A stretch of DNA of 64,000 nucleotides from Verpa conica. Lineage: Eukaryota; Ascomycota; Pezizomycetes; Pezizales; Morchellaceae. The notes below the pieces were generated by a model. The model saw nothing but the letters and a program-made list of their open reading frames with translations, did not search any database and had not been told where the DNA came from. Shown here one piece after another: positions 23,116 through 33,728 of the stretch. Numbering within the stretch: the first letter of the stretch is position 1; the number at the start of each line of letters is the position of its first letter. The DNA lies in NCBI GenBank assembly GCA_033030425.1, contig JAUFSD010000007.1:186001-250000 (forward strand), read 5' to 3'. The translations under genes were made by a program, and so were the position numbers.

Positions 23116-25353
23116 ATGGTGCTCGTGCTCACCCCACAAGATGACCTCTCCCCGCTGGAGGCACTTCTCACAATCTACACACCGATCCTAGAATGTCTTG
23201 TGAATCACCTACCTACCCCTTCCAAGATCGCTCTTTCTCAATCCTCGAAACATGTCCGGCAACTCCTCTATAGCTATCCACTGTTCTTTTCGCATCTCGA
23301 CTTTCGGCTCCCCGTTATGGAGAACCCATCTTTCGATTCCTATCGCTTAGGGACTGTCTACAACTTGGACCGGCTTCTTGCAACTCTACCAATCGAGAAT
23401 AGGATAACCTCACTGACCCTCGACTGGACTGCCGTCACCGGTTTGTTTCTCTTTGGAAAAATTATGGATAGATGCCAGAATACCCTAGAGCATCTTTCAG
23501 TGAGGGGCTGCAGAAAGGTTTCAATAAAGCACCACATCGTACCCTATCTTGTTTATCAGGATTCCGTCGAGCCACTCTCTGTTTCTACCGCAGCTCCCCC
23601 CAAGAGGGCTCTTAAATCGCTCTACGTCTACAAAGCTCGCGGTGTCCGTCGCAAGCCATTTCTGATTGATCGGAAACCGGCGGATGGAGACGAACCAAGT
23701 AGGTATCTGACGACATTGGCCGATAAGCTGGGGATATGGGTCGACTTGGGTTTGTGCCCGACACCTAAATTAAAGTGCCCGAGGCGAAGGGAGATTTTGA
23801 GGCGGGGGAAAGAGAAGTTTTGTGTGCCTTTCGATAAACGGTGGAGGGTACTGTTGGAATCAGGCCCCAACAACCCTGTAACCCCACATCTGACCCTGTT
23901 ATCGCCATATGAGCATATCCAGCGCCGACGATTTGAAGAAACTCAAGGCACAGGGATAGCGTGTGACAATTGCGATGTACAAATACTGGACCGTTGCGAG
24001 GCATGTGTTCAGCAGATGACGTGCTCTAATTGCGCAAAAGCTCTGTGCCACCATTGTGCATATGCTCGTCCCGCCAGTCCTACACCATCATCTTCGGTAG
24101 ATTCGGATGAATCGGTTACAAATCCTCTGATGCAACCCCCCCAAATTGCGCAACCATTCATCCCAATACCGGGTGTACCAGTGCTTCATAATTTTCACAA
24201 TATCCACAATAATGTTGCTACTGCACCAATACCAATACCGGGAGCTACAGCGACTAATAATTTGGAAACAAACCCGGTCATGCACCTTCTTCAAGCTTGT
24301 TGTGATTCGGCTACAGCAACAAATCCGGCGGATATCCTGTGCTCAGGCTGTATGACTTCCATACCTTGGGCAGTTTGTGACGGCTGCCAGCGGCAAATCT
24401 GCATTAAGCATGAACTAGATCGCTGCCGGAAATGTGAAGGTGGTTGTCAGAAAATCTTTTGTTTCTCGAACGATTCGACATCCTCTATCCAAGGTTGTGG
24501 AGAACCAGTGACTGGAAGTGCTGGGATAAAGGATTGTCTCTCCTGTGGAAAAGACGTTTGCTCTGATTGCCGGGCCCGTTCACTCATGTCATCGCCCTCT
24601 ATGACCAATGCCGCCTCGTCAGATGATGGCACAGAGTCTGAAGAGCTGGAAGAAGAAACGCCCCGAAAGACCTCATGCAACTGCAAAGCCTGCAAGCAAA
24701 ACTTTTACTGCACATCTTGCTGGCCAACAAAGCTAACGCCTTGTGAACGGAGGCCGAAAGAAATTCTTCGTCACAAGCCAATCGAGGGTGACGCAACAGT
24801 TTTTCTAGTTACTTTCTACGATTCTGAAGAGCGACAGAAGAGGAAGTGGATGACTAGGCAAAGGATTATGGATGATTTTTTGAATACCGGTGGTCCAGAA
24901 CTTATTACCGCGTTTGAAGAATCACTTCAGGTCTCAAAGCCCATGGATCTTCTGGTGAGTCCACCACCACCAATGACAACACCAGAATCCTCAATATACG
25001 GGGATGATACAAGAGTTGGAGAAGAGGAAGAGGAAGAGGAAGAAATACAGGTAGGAGATGATGAGTGGATTATGGAGAGAGTTTTGAGCAAGAGGCCTCA
25101 TGATCCAAACGAGCCCGGGCCAGCGACTATCGATTCTCACTATTATTTGATTAAGTGGCTCGGGAGGGGGAATGAGTGCACCTGGGTACCCAAAAACAGA
25201 TATAATGAAAAAACAAGAGAGCGGATGATCATGGATAGATTTGACCGAGATGGCCCAGACAGGCCTACAAGAGATGAAGAAAGCGAATCATCAAGAGCAG
25301 CAGAGCTTAGAGGGGAAGCTTCGGAAGGAGCAGGTCTTGCACCTTTTATTTAG
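23116..25353 (+). CDS. F-box protein with Cys-rich zinc-like region and C-terminal chromodomain
   Basis: A single exon of 745 residues. The start is ATG 23116, the first ATG in frame. Residues about 8-60 resemble an F-box (LTIYTPILECLVNHLPTPSKIALSQSS), followed by a short leucine-rich-like part. Residues about 275-565 hold some 30 cysteines in repeated CxxC pairs (CDNCDVQ, CSNCAKALCHHC, CSGCM, CDGCQRQIC, CRKCEGGC, CLSCGKDVCSDC, CNCKACKQNFYCTSC), suggesting several zinc sites of a RING/TRIAD- or PHD-like kind that I cannot assign. Near residues 650-700, WIMERVLSKR...YLIKWLGRGNECTWVPKNRY matches a chromodomain. Known F-box proteins recruit substrates to SCF ubiquitin ligases, so a chromatin-linked substrate adaptor is an inference. 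The 5' leader is unusually pyrimidine-rich. Confidence 0.82.
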   Translation: MVLVLTPQDDLSPLEALLTIYTPILECLVNHLPTPSKIALSQSSKHVRQLLYSYPLFFSHLDFRLPVMENPSFDSYRLGTVYNLDRLLATLPIENRITSLTLDWTAVTGLFLFGKIMDRCQNTLEHLSVRGCRKVSIKHHIVPYLVYQDSVEPLSVSTAAPPKRALKSLYVYKARGVRRKPFLIDRKPADGDEPSRYLTTLADKLGIWVDLGLCPTPKLKCPRRREILRRGKEKFCVPFDKRWRVLLESGPNNPVTPHLTLLSPYEHIQRRRFEETQGTGIACDNCDVQILDRCEACVQQMTCSNCAKALCHHCAYARPASPTPSSSVDSDESVTNPLMQPPQIAQPFIPIPGVPVLHNFHNIHNNVATAPIPIPGATATNNLETNPVMHLLQACCDSATATNPADILCSGCMTSIPWAVCDGCQRQICIKHELDRCRKCEGGCQKIFCFSNDSTSSIQGCGEPVTGSAGIKDCLSCGKDVCSDCRARSLMSSPSMTNAASSDDGTESEELEEETPRKTSCNCKACKQNFYCTSCWPTKLTPCERRPKEILRHKPIEGDATVFLVTFYDSEERQKRKWMTRQRIMDDFLNTGGPELITAFEESLQVSKPMDLLVSPPPPMTTPESSIYGDDTRVGEEEEEEEEIQVGDDEWIMERVLSKRPHDPNEPGPATIDSHYYLIKWLGRGNECTWVPKNRYNEKTRERMIMDRFDRDGPDRPTRDEESESSRAAELRGEASEGAGLAPFI

Positions 25354-26585
25354 GATCCGAAGGACAGGCTGATCTTTTTCTCATTTTGTGGGAACAATAT
25401 TCATTCCCAAGACTGTTCGATTTTTACATGTAATATCACCAATTTTTCTCCGGTGTTTACTGGGTTTTATGATAACAGGGTGGGGCTGGGGAGCATTACG
25501 GGAAGGCGTGACGGCGGGGTGTTTTTTATATAAAGAAATTGGGACTGAAATGACGTATAAATCTTGGGAGGTTGCTGGCTGGGATTCTCGGTGATTATAT
25601 GGGTGTTATCCTTTTTACCTTTCATATTTCATATTTTTAAGGGTTTCTTCTTTTTATAATTTGTCTTGTTACCATAATGGCTAACGGTCGAATCTCATTT
25701 TTGGTGCGGTAATTACCGAGCGTCTAGTGGGTCCCGCTTTGTTCAATGTAAGAACTGGAGAAAAGGATTTGTGGCGCTTTCTAGAGAATCTCCCTCCCCC
25801 TCTTTCTCTTGGGCTCAAAGAGCTCCATTTGTTTATGATTAATTGATTCACTCTTTCTTGGGCCCCAATGGTGTGGATAATAGATTTGGGTTTCGTCATA
25901 ATTAATCACTCGAAATATTTCAAGACGTCACTACGCTAATGTATCCCAGGTTTACTTAGCTATGGAACCTAGTGAAAACTAGCAAGGTAACTAAGCTACA
26001 AGTGTGGTGTGAAGTTAGTTAGTGATCATACTATTACCTAACCCTATAACTCTATCCTGCGCTTGTTTCCTAAGAACACCGATCTTATAGGGTACCACTA
26101 GCTAGCAGAGGGAGCCAAAAGTAGCGGTTATCAATGGGAGTAAGGTGGAAAGCCCCTAAAATAGCAAACATAGCAAGGGCATTTACCTAGGTGAAATTAA
26201 TAGTAGTTCACTAACGTGCTAACGAGGTACATAATTAATGACTAACCATGGATCGTCTATTATCCCCCACCTCATACAAAATGCGTTGTCGCGCAATTAA
26301 TGTTTAGTGTATAAAAACAAAGAATCCCAAAGTCTACATTAGCTATAGGTTTCTCTTCGCAATTTAGAGCCTAATTAACATATCTATGGTCGAGTGATGA
26401 TCCATGATCCATACCCTCCCCTGTGGTGCCCCCATAATAAAGTTTCACTTAGTTGAGAAAATAAAGTCCTCCAGTCGCATGCCAATTTAAAAAGAGTATA
26501 AAAAATAGTAGAAGAAACAAAATACCAAAACTCTAGAAAGAAGAAAAAAATATCTAAATCCTATAACTCCTACCAAAAACCACTT
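25354..26585. other. intergenic, convergent 3' flanks of two F-box genes
   Basis: No gene is seen. It contains two degenerate copies of the recurring motif, TCACTCG at 25906-25912 (preceded by TCATAATTAA) and CGAGTGA at 26391-26397. The middle part has many TA-rich, indel-like fragments typical of old repeats. A frame of 68 codons at 25388-25594 lacks supportable features. Confidence 0.45.
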
Positions 26586-27914
26586 CTACCCTTCTTTCAA
26601 TCCTCTACATACTTTCTCCATATACCATCCCGCAGACCTCCCATTCGAGTCTTTCTGTCCATCCACCGCACCTGCATCCACTAATCTTCTCCACCCCTCT
26701 CGATTCCCCTCCTTCCCACAAATATGCAACGGCGTCCTCCAAAACCGATCTACTACCCCTATATCCGCCCCGCGCTCTATCAATAATCCCACAAGTGCTG
26801 GTTCAGACTTACACGCGAGATGCAGTGGCGTTCTTCCATACTTATCCTGTTTGTGTATATCTGCCCCACGCGATAACAACAACTCTACAGCGCCATATCC
26901 ATACTGCACTGCCAGATGTAGCGGCGTTCTCCGGAGCCGGTCATAGGCCTTGATGTCTGCACCCTTATCGAGGAGGATTTCTACTAAACCTGAGTTACCC
27001 GAGCGAGCAGCGTGATGGAGAGCGGTCATTTTATTCCCATCTCTGGAATCCACTTTAGTGGGGATAATGCTGTTAATTATCTGTAGCGCAAGGTGTGTAT
27101 GGTCGTAGAGTATAGCCAGCTGTAGGAGATTACGGCGGTAAGGATCTGTGAACGAGGCGTCTACGTTATCGAGCAACAACCGGACGATATGCTCATAACC
27201 ATTGTGCGCTGCATATTCGATCGCCGTCAACCCTGTTGTATCTCTCGCCAGTGGGGCTCTGTTTTCTAGTAATAGCTTCACAACTTCAATCTGACCTGCT
27301 GCTGCCGCGATATGTAGAGGAGTCTGGCCATTCCGGCTGTCTCTGACGGATACCGAGGCACCCGCAGAAATGAGGATAGACAACATCTTAGTGTCGCCAG
27401 TGGAGCAGGGGTAGAGTAATGGTGTTTGAGGGTTTGGGTCTACGGTAGGGTCGTAGGCGATTTCTACATCTGCTTCGACTCCACATTTTTCTTCGTCGAG
27501 CATGAGGCGTGCGAGTGCGTAGTGGCTGTTCCTTACTGCCCAGTGAAAACCTTTCCCTTCAATGAAGAGGTCGTAAAAGAAAAACTGACCATCCTGGAAT
27601 ACAAAGCGGAGGGAGTGTTCGACCGGCCTCCCAGGCTCATGGTAGTAAATGACAGTTTCGTCTGAGATCTCCTCAACTGTGATGTCTCTTGCTACGTCTA
27701 ATAGTAGACTCGCGACCTTAGTGTTCCCCGACGCAGCGGCCCAGAATAATGCACCAGGTTCGTATGGATGGCAACCAGCGAGACGGCGGAGATAGGGTAT
27801 AAGGAGGGCTGAGAGACGGCGTGAACCAGTTAAGATAAGTAGATTTAAGTCACGAGGCTCGAGGTTATCTGCGATTGTAAGGAGGAGTTCATTTGGGAGG
27901 CTGAGTAGTGGCAT
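26586..27914 (-). CDS. F-box protein with ankyrin repeats
   Basis: A single exon of 442 residues on the minus strand. The N-terminus LLSLPNELLLTIADNLEPRDLNLLILT is a canonical F-box. About ten ankyrin units follow to the C-terminus. The clearest are NGQTPLHIAAAAGQIEVVKL, KMTALHHAARSGNSGLVEIL, RRTPLHLAVQYGYGAVEL and GRTPLHLACKSEPALVGLL. The first two units are degenerate, and one carries an insert of about 40 residues. This architecture is common in expanded fungal families that supply substrate receptors to SCF ubiquitin ligases, but partner and substrate are unknown. It converges on the F-box/chromo gene with 1.2 kb between stops. No intron is needed and the frame is intact. Confidence 0.93.
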   Translation of the reverse strand: MPLLSLPNELLLTIADNLEPRDLNLLILTGSRRLSALLIPYLRRLAGCHPYEPGALFWAAASGNTKVASLLLDVARDITVEEISDETVIYYHEPGRPVEHSLRFVFQDGQFFFYDLFIEGKGFHWAVRNSHYALARLMLDEEKCGVEADVEIAYDPTVDPNPQTPLLYPCSTGDTKMLSILISAGASVSVRDSRNGQTPLHIAAAAGQIEVVKLLLENRAPLARDTTGLTAIEYAAHNGYEHIVRLLLDNVDASFTDPYRRNLLQLAILYDHTHLALQIINSIIPTKVDSRDGNKMTALHHAARSGNSGLVEILLDKGADIKAYDRLRRTPLHLAVQYGYGAVELLLSRGADIHKQDKYGRTPLHLACKSEPALVGLLIERGADIGVVDRFWRTPLHICGKEGNREGWRRLVDAGAVDGQKDSNGRSAGWYMEKVCRGLKEG

Positions 27915-28584
27915 ATCGGCGAATGATTTGTGGTTATCATGAAACCTTTGCTAGAGGAGATGAACTCAAGGATGGAGTGATCCAAACATAAATCACTTTT
28001 GGGGGGGAGGGTGGGGAAGATTGTGATGAAGATGACGAAAGATGAACTGCTGTAATATTGGAGGGGCATGGGAGAGCTATGCCCATGCAGGATGTGCTTG
28101 GCGATGGGATCGGTGGTTGCCGGATAATGAACTGCATCAGCGTAGCAGTCTGCATATTCCCGATTCTTTAGTTCATGGAACTGTTCTTATTTAGAAAAGC
28201 TGTCTAGAATCGCCAGAGACAACTCAGAGATGCAGATACGTAGCATATGCTGAGCGATGAGAAAGATGTAGCTAGCCTTCAAGATCTCGTTTCTATGAGA
28301 ATCGAGTGAGTTCATCGTAGTAGTCTGTCTCCATGGATGTCTCCACGGATGCTGGGAAGAGAGTTTTAATGAAAGTAATATGGCTGATTGATTAGCCGGT
28401 AGACACTCGCATAATCACGATGAGTGAAATTTGCATCCCTAAACCATCGCAGGTCCCGGACGTTCGGATATTGGCCAATTCGCGCAACCACCATATAATC
28501 TGTACAGAAGCAAACAAAAAAATAGATTCCCTTGTCGATAGAATTAAGTAAGTAAAGATACCGTCATTACCACAATTACGCCAA
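27915..28584. other. intergenic between F-box/ankyrin start and RRP17 stop
   Basis: Upstream region of the minus-strand F-box/ankyrin gene and 3' flank of RRP17. A G run lies at about 28000-28007. No further gene or repeat is recognised. Confidence 0.5.
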
Positions 28585-29489
28585 TTATTTTTTCTTGCCC
28601 TTTGAAGTGCTCTTAGGTTTCGCTGAGTCGGCATCCTTAAACTTCTCCCTTCTTTTTGCCATTTTCGTCCTAAGCTTAACCCTATCCGCTTTTCTTTCTG
28701 TCTTTGTCAAGTACCGAAACTTCTTTTTTTTCTCCTTTGGTTTCCTTTTTTTCTTTTCCTTCTCGGCCTTTTCGGCCTCCTCTCGCTTTGCGGCATTTTT
28801 TCGCTCTGTCTCACTATCGATTTCCTCAGCAGCGTCAAAATCCATTGCCTCTACTGTGACAGTGGTAAATTTGTCCTCATCGATGTACTCTTCTTGCTTA
28901 TTTAGCTTCTCTGCTGCTGTTTCTGCTGCTTCCTCCTCCGAGTCATCATCGCTATTTTCCTCGTCAATACCAGCCCAGTCACCTTCTGACTCCGAGTCGA
29001 AAGGATCGCCATTGGCTTGGGCAGCAGCTTTTCGTGCAAGGGCCTTAACTTGCTTGACGTGTGTCTCAATCTCTTCTTTTCGAGATTCTCGTAGCTGTAA
29101 TACGTAAGATATCAGCTATTTGCCCCATGACCCTCTAAATAGTGGGGTAGAAGGCGGGGGAACACAGGACTAGGATTGGGATTGGGATTGGGATCCGAGT
29201 GTACCTTTTTCCGATCCTGTATCCTCTCTTCCTTCTCCCGTTTCAATGCTTCTTCTTGTGCAAGTTTAATACGCTGAAGTTTCCCTACGAAATTTCACAA
29301 AAATTAGCCACTTGCCATTATTTATTTCCCCTCCTCTAGCAAGAAAATAGTTAATGTGAACAAACTTTTGTGAAAACCAGTAAGATACTCCTGCCTCGCT
29401 GTTCTATCGAATGTGATCTCCTCATTCACCGCTTTTCGTTTCCGTAGCGGTGGGGCCATTCCCCTTGATTGTCTTGCAGCCGGTCCCAT
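28585..29489 (-). CDS. RRP17: ribosomal RNA-processing protein 17 (NOL12 family)
   Basis: Three exons on the minus strand (29489-29366, 29284-29205, 29094-28585) encode 237 residues. In yeast Rrp17 is a nucleolar 5'-3' exonuclease factor for 5.8S/25S rRNA maturation. Evidence is the NOL12-family block around EITFDRTARQEYLTGFHKR, completed across the first intron to KLQRIKLAQEEALKREKEERIQDRKK and across the second to LRESRKEEIETHV. An acidic middle and a long Lys/Arg-rich coiled C-terminus (KRREKFKDADSAKPKSTSKGKKK in part) follow. Every junction restores frame. The second intron (29095-29204) contains a short ATTGGG triplication. Its start lies only about 200 bp from the first tandem-family gene, so the two share a promoter region. 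Confidence 0.92.
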
Positions 29490-29691
29490 TTATTGACGTC
29501 AATTGGTTGATTAGTGAGAGAATCTGGAGTTCCGTCCTACTGTTGCGAGGCTCGTTTCCAAAGAAGAAAAAACCCTCTAATGCAAAAGGCAGGGTAACCA
29601 TTGAGGCTCAAAGGCAGTATTTAGGCTAGACTATTTGAGGTTTGGTACCCGCCTCCCCCCACCATCACTCACTCCCACCTTCACAAACACG

Positions 29692-30366
29692 ATGCCAGGA
29701 TACCTAACACGATACTACGTCGTAAACGCAAAGCTCCACTGGGAAGATGATCTTGAAACCTTAGAGAATGGCACACGCCATGTCCTAAATGGAAAAATAT
29801 ACACCCAGCAGCAACTCGTAGGGTTGTCGTCGAGCTGGGGAACAGGCTACAACATAGATGGCGAGCACTACCCCAAACAACAGCTCCAAGCTGCCTTGTC
29901 ATCGTTAAAAAAGAGCTCATCTAAAAGCTGTACCGTACGAGGCCGTATGTTCACAGAGAAAGAAATCGAGGATCTCCTTGAGCTAAAAGCTACCGCATCT
30001 TCTACCGGCCCCGCGGTAAAGGTGCTCGATCTTGCTGGAATCTCAAACGCCCTCGATGCAATCGGACAACGTTGGGAAGGTACTCAAGAGCCTGTTGCCG
30101 ACGATGAGGGCTCCCAAGCCACCCAAACAACCATTTCAGGTGATGGCGCTGATACGCCCCCCGCTCAGGAAGGTGAAGCCGAGGATGAAGAGGCGGATGA
30201 GCTGCTCGACAAAATTCTGTTAAATCTACAGGCAAAGATGCAAGCTGTCAAGCGGTATAAGAAGGTGTCAGCAGAAGTGGAGAAGCTCCGGAAGCTGTTG
30301 GCGGAAAAGGAAGCGGATCTGGTGGAGTGTGAGAAGGTCGTAAAGTTGGAAGCTGGCCAAGTTTAG
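29692..30366 (+). CDS. tandem-family gene A: repeat motifs plus coiled coil, function unknown
   Basis: Intronless, 224 residues, first of four related tandem genes. I do not recognise a named domain. The N-terminal 110 residues contain four short repeats with the pattern hxhNGxxYTxxQL: YYVVNAKLHW, HVLNGKIYTQQQLVGL, YNIDGEHYPKQQLQAAL and CTVRGRMFTEKEIEDLL. A Thr/Glu/Asp-rich linker (about residues 120-175) leads to a C-terminal coiled coil of about 50 residues (ADELLDKILLNLQAK, KLRKLLAEKEADLVECEKV). ATG 29692 is chosen because copies C and D share the ACACACGATG context and the following residues align. There is no signal peptide or membrane segment. It lies head-to-head with RRP17. Confidence 0.82.
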   Translation: MPGYLTRYYVVNAKLHWEDDLETLENGTRHVLNGKIYTQQQLVGLSSSWGTGYNIDGEHYPKQQLQAALSSLKKSSSKSCTVRGRMFTEKEIEDLLELKATASSTGPAVKVLDLAGISNALDAIGQRWEGTQEPVADDEGSQATQTTISGDGADTPPAQEGEAEDEEADELLDKILLNLQAKMQAVKRYKKVSAEVEKLRKLLAEKEADLVECEKVVKLEAGQV

Positions 30367-31023
30367 TTTTTTTTAGGAAGAGGATTACGCAGGTTTGATT
30401 CTCCGAGATTCTGCCTTTCCATATATCATCGAGCATGATTTTGTGTTTAATTAACACTTACAGTAAACGCAAAATTAGTATTAATTTCCTATACATACCT
30501 TCGCTTCAACTTTATGAAAGGGTAAAGGTCCCCAAAATGAAATTTTGGTGTATTCTGGGCAGGAGTTTCTTGGGTATAATGGGTACGAGAGGGTAATGAT
30601 TATTATCGGTGATGCCTCACGTTATAAGCTATTCGGTTTGGGAGGGAATTTGAAACTATTTATTGAGGTCTACAACTCCTGGTTAGGCATATGAAGTGCT
30701 TTGGAGATTAGAGAAAGAAGGCATTTGGTCACCAGTTCTGCTACAGGATAAACCGACTATCGCTTAGGAGGTTTCTATTCCTATAAATACTAGCTTAGCC
30801 AAAATGGGATAAAAACCTGTGCAATTATAGCGAAGGTGAAGATTATACGCCCAAGACATTTGAATAGCTAAGATCTTTACAATTGTAGTATCCTAGAAGT
30901 TGAAAGTAGGGTAACCAGTTCGGGGTTAGTAGCTACAAGTATTAGAGCTAGGACATCTTCCCCCATGAGAAATATTATATTTCTCCCATCCAATAAATGC
31001 CACCTGCCCATCACAAAAAAGCA
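30367..31023. other. intergenic between tandem genes A and B
   Basis: AT-rich DNA with no recognisable gene remnant. Part of it presumably serves as 3' flank of A and promoter of B. Confidence 0.5.
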
Positions 31024-31674
31024 ATGCCAAACAATTTCGAGCAATACTTCACTATAAATGGGACAGTCTATTGGGAGTACAGCCTCCAATCATCTGCAGA
31101 TGGTGAACTCTACCTCTTTGATGGTATTTACCGGACCAAGCAACAACTCGAGGATATGTCAACAGCCTGCGGGTACTATATAAGAGGCGACAGCTACTCC
31201 AAAGTGTATCTCAAAAGTATTCTAGCAACAATGATCCACCCAGCACGAATAGGCGATGTACTATTCACCAAGAAACAACTTGAGGAGCTCCTAGACTCTG
31301 ATAGAGCAGCCCCCCTAACAAAATTGTACTACTCCAACGAAGCACCGAAAACCCCCAGCGTGACCGAAAAACGGCAGAACGAAAGACAAGAAGAGCTTGA
31401 CGACGACGCTCGTTCCGAAACTACTCAAACGACTTTCACTACTGATGGTGTGGATACGCCTCGTGCGCGGGAAAGCGAGGAAGAAGAGGATGCCGATGAA
31501 CTGATTGCTAGAGTCCTCGCAAACCTACATCTAAAAGTGGCTGCTGTTAAGCGGCACAAGAAAGTGGTGGCAGAGGTGGCGAAACTCCGGATGTTGTTGG
31601 CGGAGAAGGAGGCGGATTTGGCGGAGTGTGAGAGGATTATGGCTTTGGAGGTTGAGCAGATTTTGAGCGGGTAA
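31024..31674 (+). CDS. tandem-family gene B
   Basis: Intronless. 216 residues from ATG 31024, which aligns with the other copies (MPNNFEQYF). An in-frame ATG at 30997 would add nine residues without homology. The repeat motifs are YFTINGTVYW, LYLFDGIYRTKQQLEDM, YYIRGDSYSKVYLKSIL and IGDVLFTKKQLEELL. The linker carries QTTFTTDGVDTPRA, close to the QTTISGDGADTPPA of copy A. The coiled-coil C-terminus includes DELIARVLANLHLK, VKRHKKVVAEV and LLAEKEADLAECERIMALE. The C-terminal half is clearly more conserved among copies than the N-terminal repeats. Function is unknown. Frame is intact. Confidence 0.82.
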   Translation: MPNNFEQYFTINGTVYWEYSLQSSADGELYLFDGIYRTKQQLEDMSTACGYYIRGDSYSKVYLKSILATMIHPARIGDVLFTKKQLEELLDSDRAAPLTKLYYSNEAPKTPSVTEKRQNERQEELDDDARSETTQTTFTTDGVDTPRARESEEEEDADELIARVLANLHLKVAAVKRHKKVVAEVAKLRMLLAEKEADLAECERIMALEVEQILSG

Positions 31675-32199
31675 GGTTTGGGGGAGAGGGTTGTGCAATT
31701 ATGAATTTTGGAGATACCCATACTGAGTTGTAAGTAACTTGACCTCGATCTTTTATCATTGAGTAGATATAAGCTTAGAGGGGTTGGAGCTGAAGCATTT
31801 AAGATTCTTTGATAAAAGAAGAAACTAGTATCTTGCTGCATTCCAATATTTTTAGGTATAAAGTACAGAGATGGTAAAAGATACCACTATGTATCATTAA
31901 GATCCTGTAAGGAAAAGCTTCGGTCTTCTGTATAGCTAGTGGAAGATAGCTATTCAAAGTCACATAATACTACATATAGCTCTACAAAGCGTAAATCCTA
32001 TTTACAGCTATAGAACTTTTTTAAACAGTTTAGCAGTAAGGTTCGTGTTATACTTTAATATTCCAGATAAGAATTATTGCTTGAGGTGTTGCGGCTTAAA
32101 AATTGGGGTTCAGGCAACCCATTGAAGGTTCGACGTTACTGCGGGGGAGGTGACACAAAGCTCTCATCTAAGCTCTCATTTCACAACCACTAACACACG
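31675..32199. other. intergenic between tandem genes B and C
   Basis: AT-rich, no gene remnant seen. The last 20 bp resembles the leader of copy D (CAACCA...ACACACGATG). Confidence 0.5.
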
Positions 32200-32811
32200 A
32201 TGTCTGGATTCTGGGAGAGATACTTCGTCATAAATCGAAAGCAATACTGGGAAAGTAGAGATCTCAAAAGTACAGAAGATAGCACACTCTACCACCTCAA
32301 CGGTAGTTCCTACACCCCGAAACAACTCGAAGGAGTGTCATCGAGCACAGGCATAGGCTATGTAGCAGCCGGTTCTTACTACACTAGGGGATCGCTCGAG
32401 AATTATTTATCAGACATCAAGACAAGTCAGTATGGCACAGTCATCGTGGGCGAAATATATTGCGGAAAGAAAGAACTCGAAGATATCTTAAACCTTCCTC
32501 AACCTCCCAAGGACATACCAGATGACCTCCCCGCATCTAAAGAAAGTACAAAAGAATCCAGAGACAGCCACGATCCTCTTGAAACCGTCAAAAGAGCCTC
32601 GCCAGATAAAGACGAAGAGAAAGATGACGATGAAGACGACGAACTTATTGCCAAAGTTCTCGCAAACCTACAAGCGAAAACGATACTCGTCAAGCGACAC
32701 AAAGAGGTAGCAGCAGAAGCAAAGCGACTCCGGAGGCTGCTAGCAGAGAAGGACGCAGAGATAGCTGAATATGAGAAAGTTATGGCACTAGAGGCAGAAC
32801 AAGTTGAGTGA
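32200..32811 (+). CDS. tandem-family gene C
   Basis: Intronless, 203 residues, the shortest copy. The repeat motifs are YFVINRKQYWE, LYHLNGSSYTPKQLEGV, YVAAGSYYTRGSLENYL and VIVGEIYCGKKELEDIL. The linker is shorter and strongly charged (DKDEEKDDDEDDE). The coiled coil reads DELIAKVLANLQAK, VKRHKEVAAEAKRLRRLLAEK and YEKVMALEAEQVE. It starts with MSGFWERYF, close to MSGHLERYY of copy D, and the two share the upstream ACACACGATGTC context, so C and D are probably the closest pair at the 5' end. No known domain is recognised. The frame is intact. Confidence 0.82.
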   Translation: MSGFWERYFVINRKQYWESRDLKSTEDSTLYHLNGSSYTPKQLEGVSSSTGIGYVAAGSYYTRGSLENYLSDIKTSQYGTVIVGEIYCGKKELEDILNLPQPPKDIPDDLPASKESTKESRDSHDPLETVKRASPDKDEEKDDDEDDELIAKVLANLQAKTILVKRHKEVAAEAKRLRRLLAEKDAEIAEYEKVMALEAEQVE

Positions 32812-33728
32812 TATGATGACGGATATTAGAGATACATGTAGTTTACGCATACCGAATTATTGGAAGATCAGTTAAGATACATGTATAGAGAGTACTTAGA
32901 CTTAAATGAAGTATTTTGCACTGCTTCGTCCAACACAAATCAGGCGTCCTATATTGTAAGAAACCTCGCTTAGTAAGCGTACGTATAGCTGAGCACGATC
33001 GTAAGATGTAGCATGCTCTACCGGTACCTCAGCTACTCTAAGCATCGGTATCAGAACTACCATCAGGTACCACTGGTATAAACATGAAAATAGCAAGGGA
33101 CCATAATCGCAGGGTACAAAAGGATAAAGTTTTAACTACTTGGCCGCAGTAGCACTGTAGACTGAGAAGGTATGGTGGTTTAAAAAGTACGCCTGTATGA
33201 TATAAAATACGCACCTTTTAACTATTGGAGTATAAGTAGGCAAAAGACATAATACACATTAGTAGGCCCGGAAAGAGTATTCTCTAGTTAAAATACCAAG
33301 AAATACACAAAATCGCTAGTAATGTAGTTTATAAATAATAGCCGTTTTCAATTCTACAGTGAGCATCCCTAAATATTCCTAGGCATACCGATCACACTAG
33401 CTTTCTAACTACCAGAATAGGTATATAAAAAATTGACTAAGAGAATTTATAATATTCAATATTAACACCCTATAGAAGGTCTTCCTAGCTATGATTGAAG
33501 TACATTCGTACCATTAGCTCACAAGCTGGCTTAGGCCGCCCATTGTGGCTGCTTTAGGGATCTAGGGCAAATGGTTTACTACAGACACTGCTATCAGTAT
33601 ACAAAAACTAAAGCGCTGCTTTAGCTGCCAAGGCTATAAAGGTATTCTACGGTTGCTTATCTGATAACCTGCTAAATCTTAGCCAACCTAGGTGCGCACC
33701 TTATTGACCTCTCAACCATATACACACG
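32812..33728. other. intergenic between tandem genes C and D
   Basis: About 0.9 kb, the longest spacer within the tandem cluster. It is AT-rich without recognisable gene or transposon remnants. Many TA-containing fragments suggest decay. Confidence 0.5.

Noticed and set aside
28595..29107. 170-codon plus-strand Ser/Phe-rich frame
   Set aside because: Antisense of the third exon of RRP17. Its composition reflects Lys/Glu codons read backwards.
29161..29204. ATTGGG repeats as telomere-like sequence
   Set aside because: Only three units, located inside an RRP17 intron. They do not match the usual fungal telomere repeat TTAGGG.
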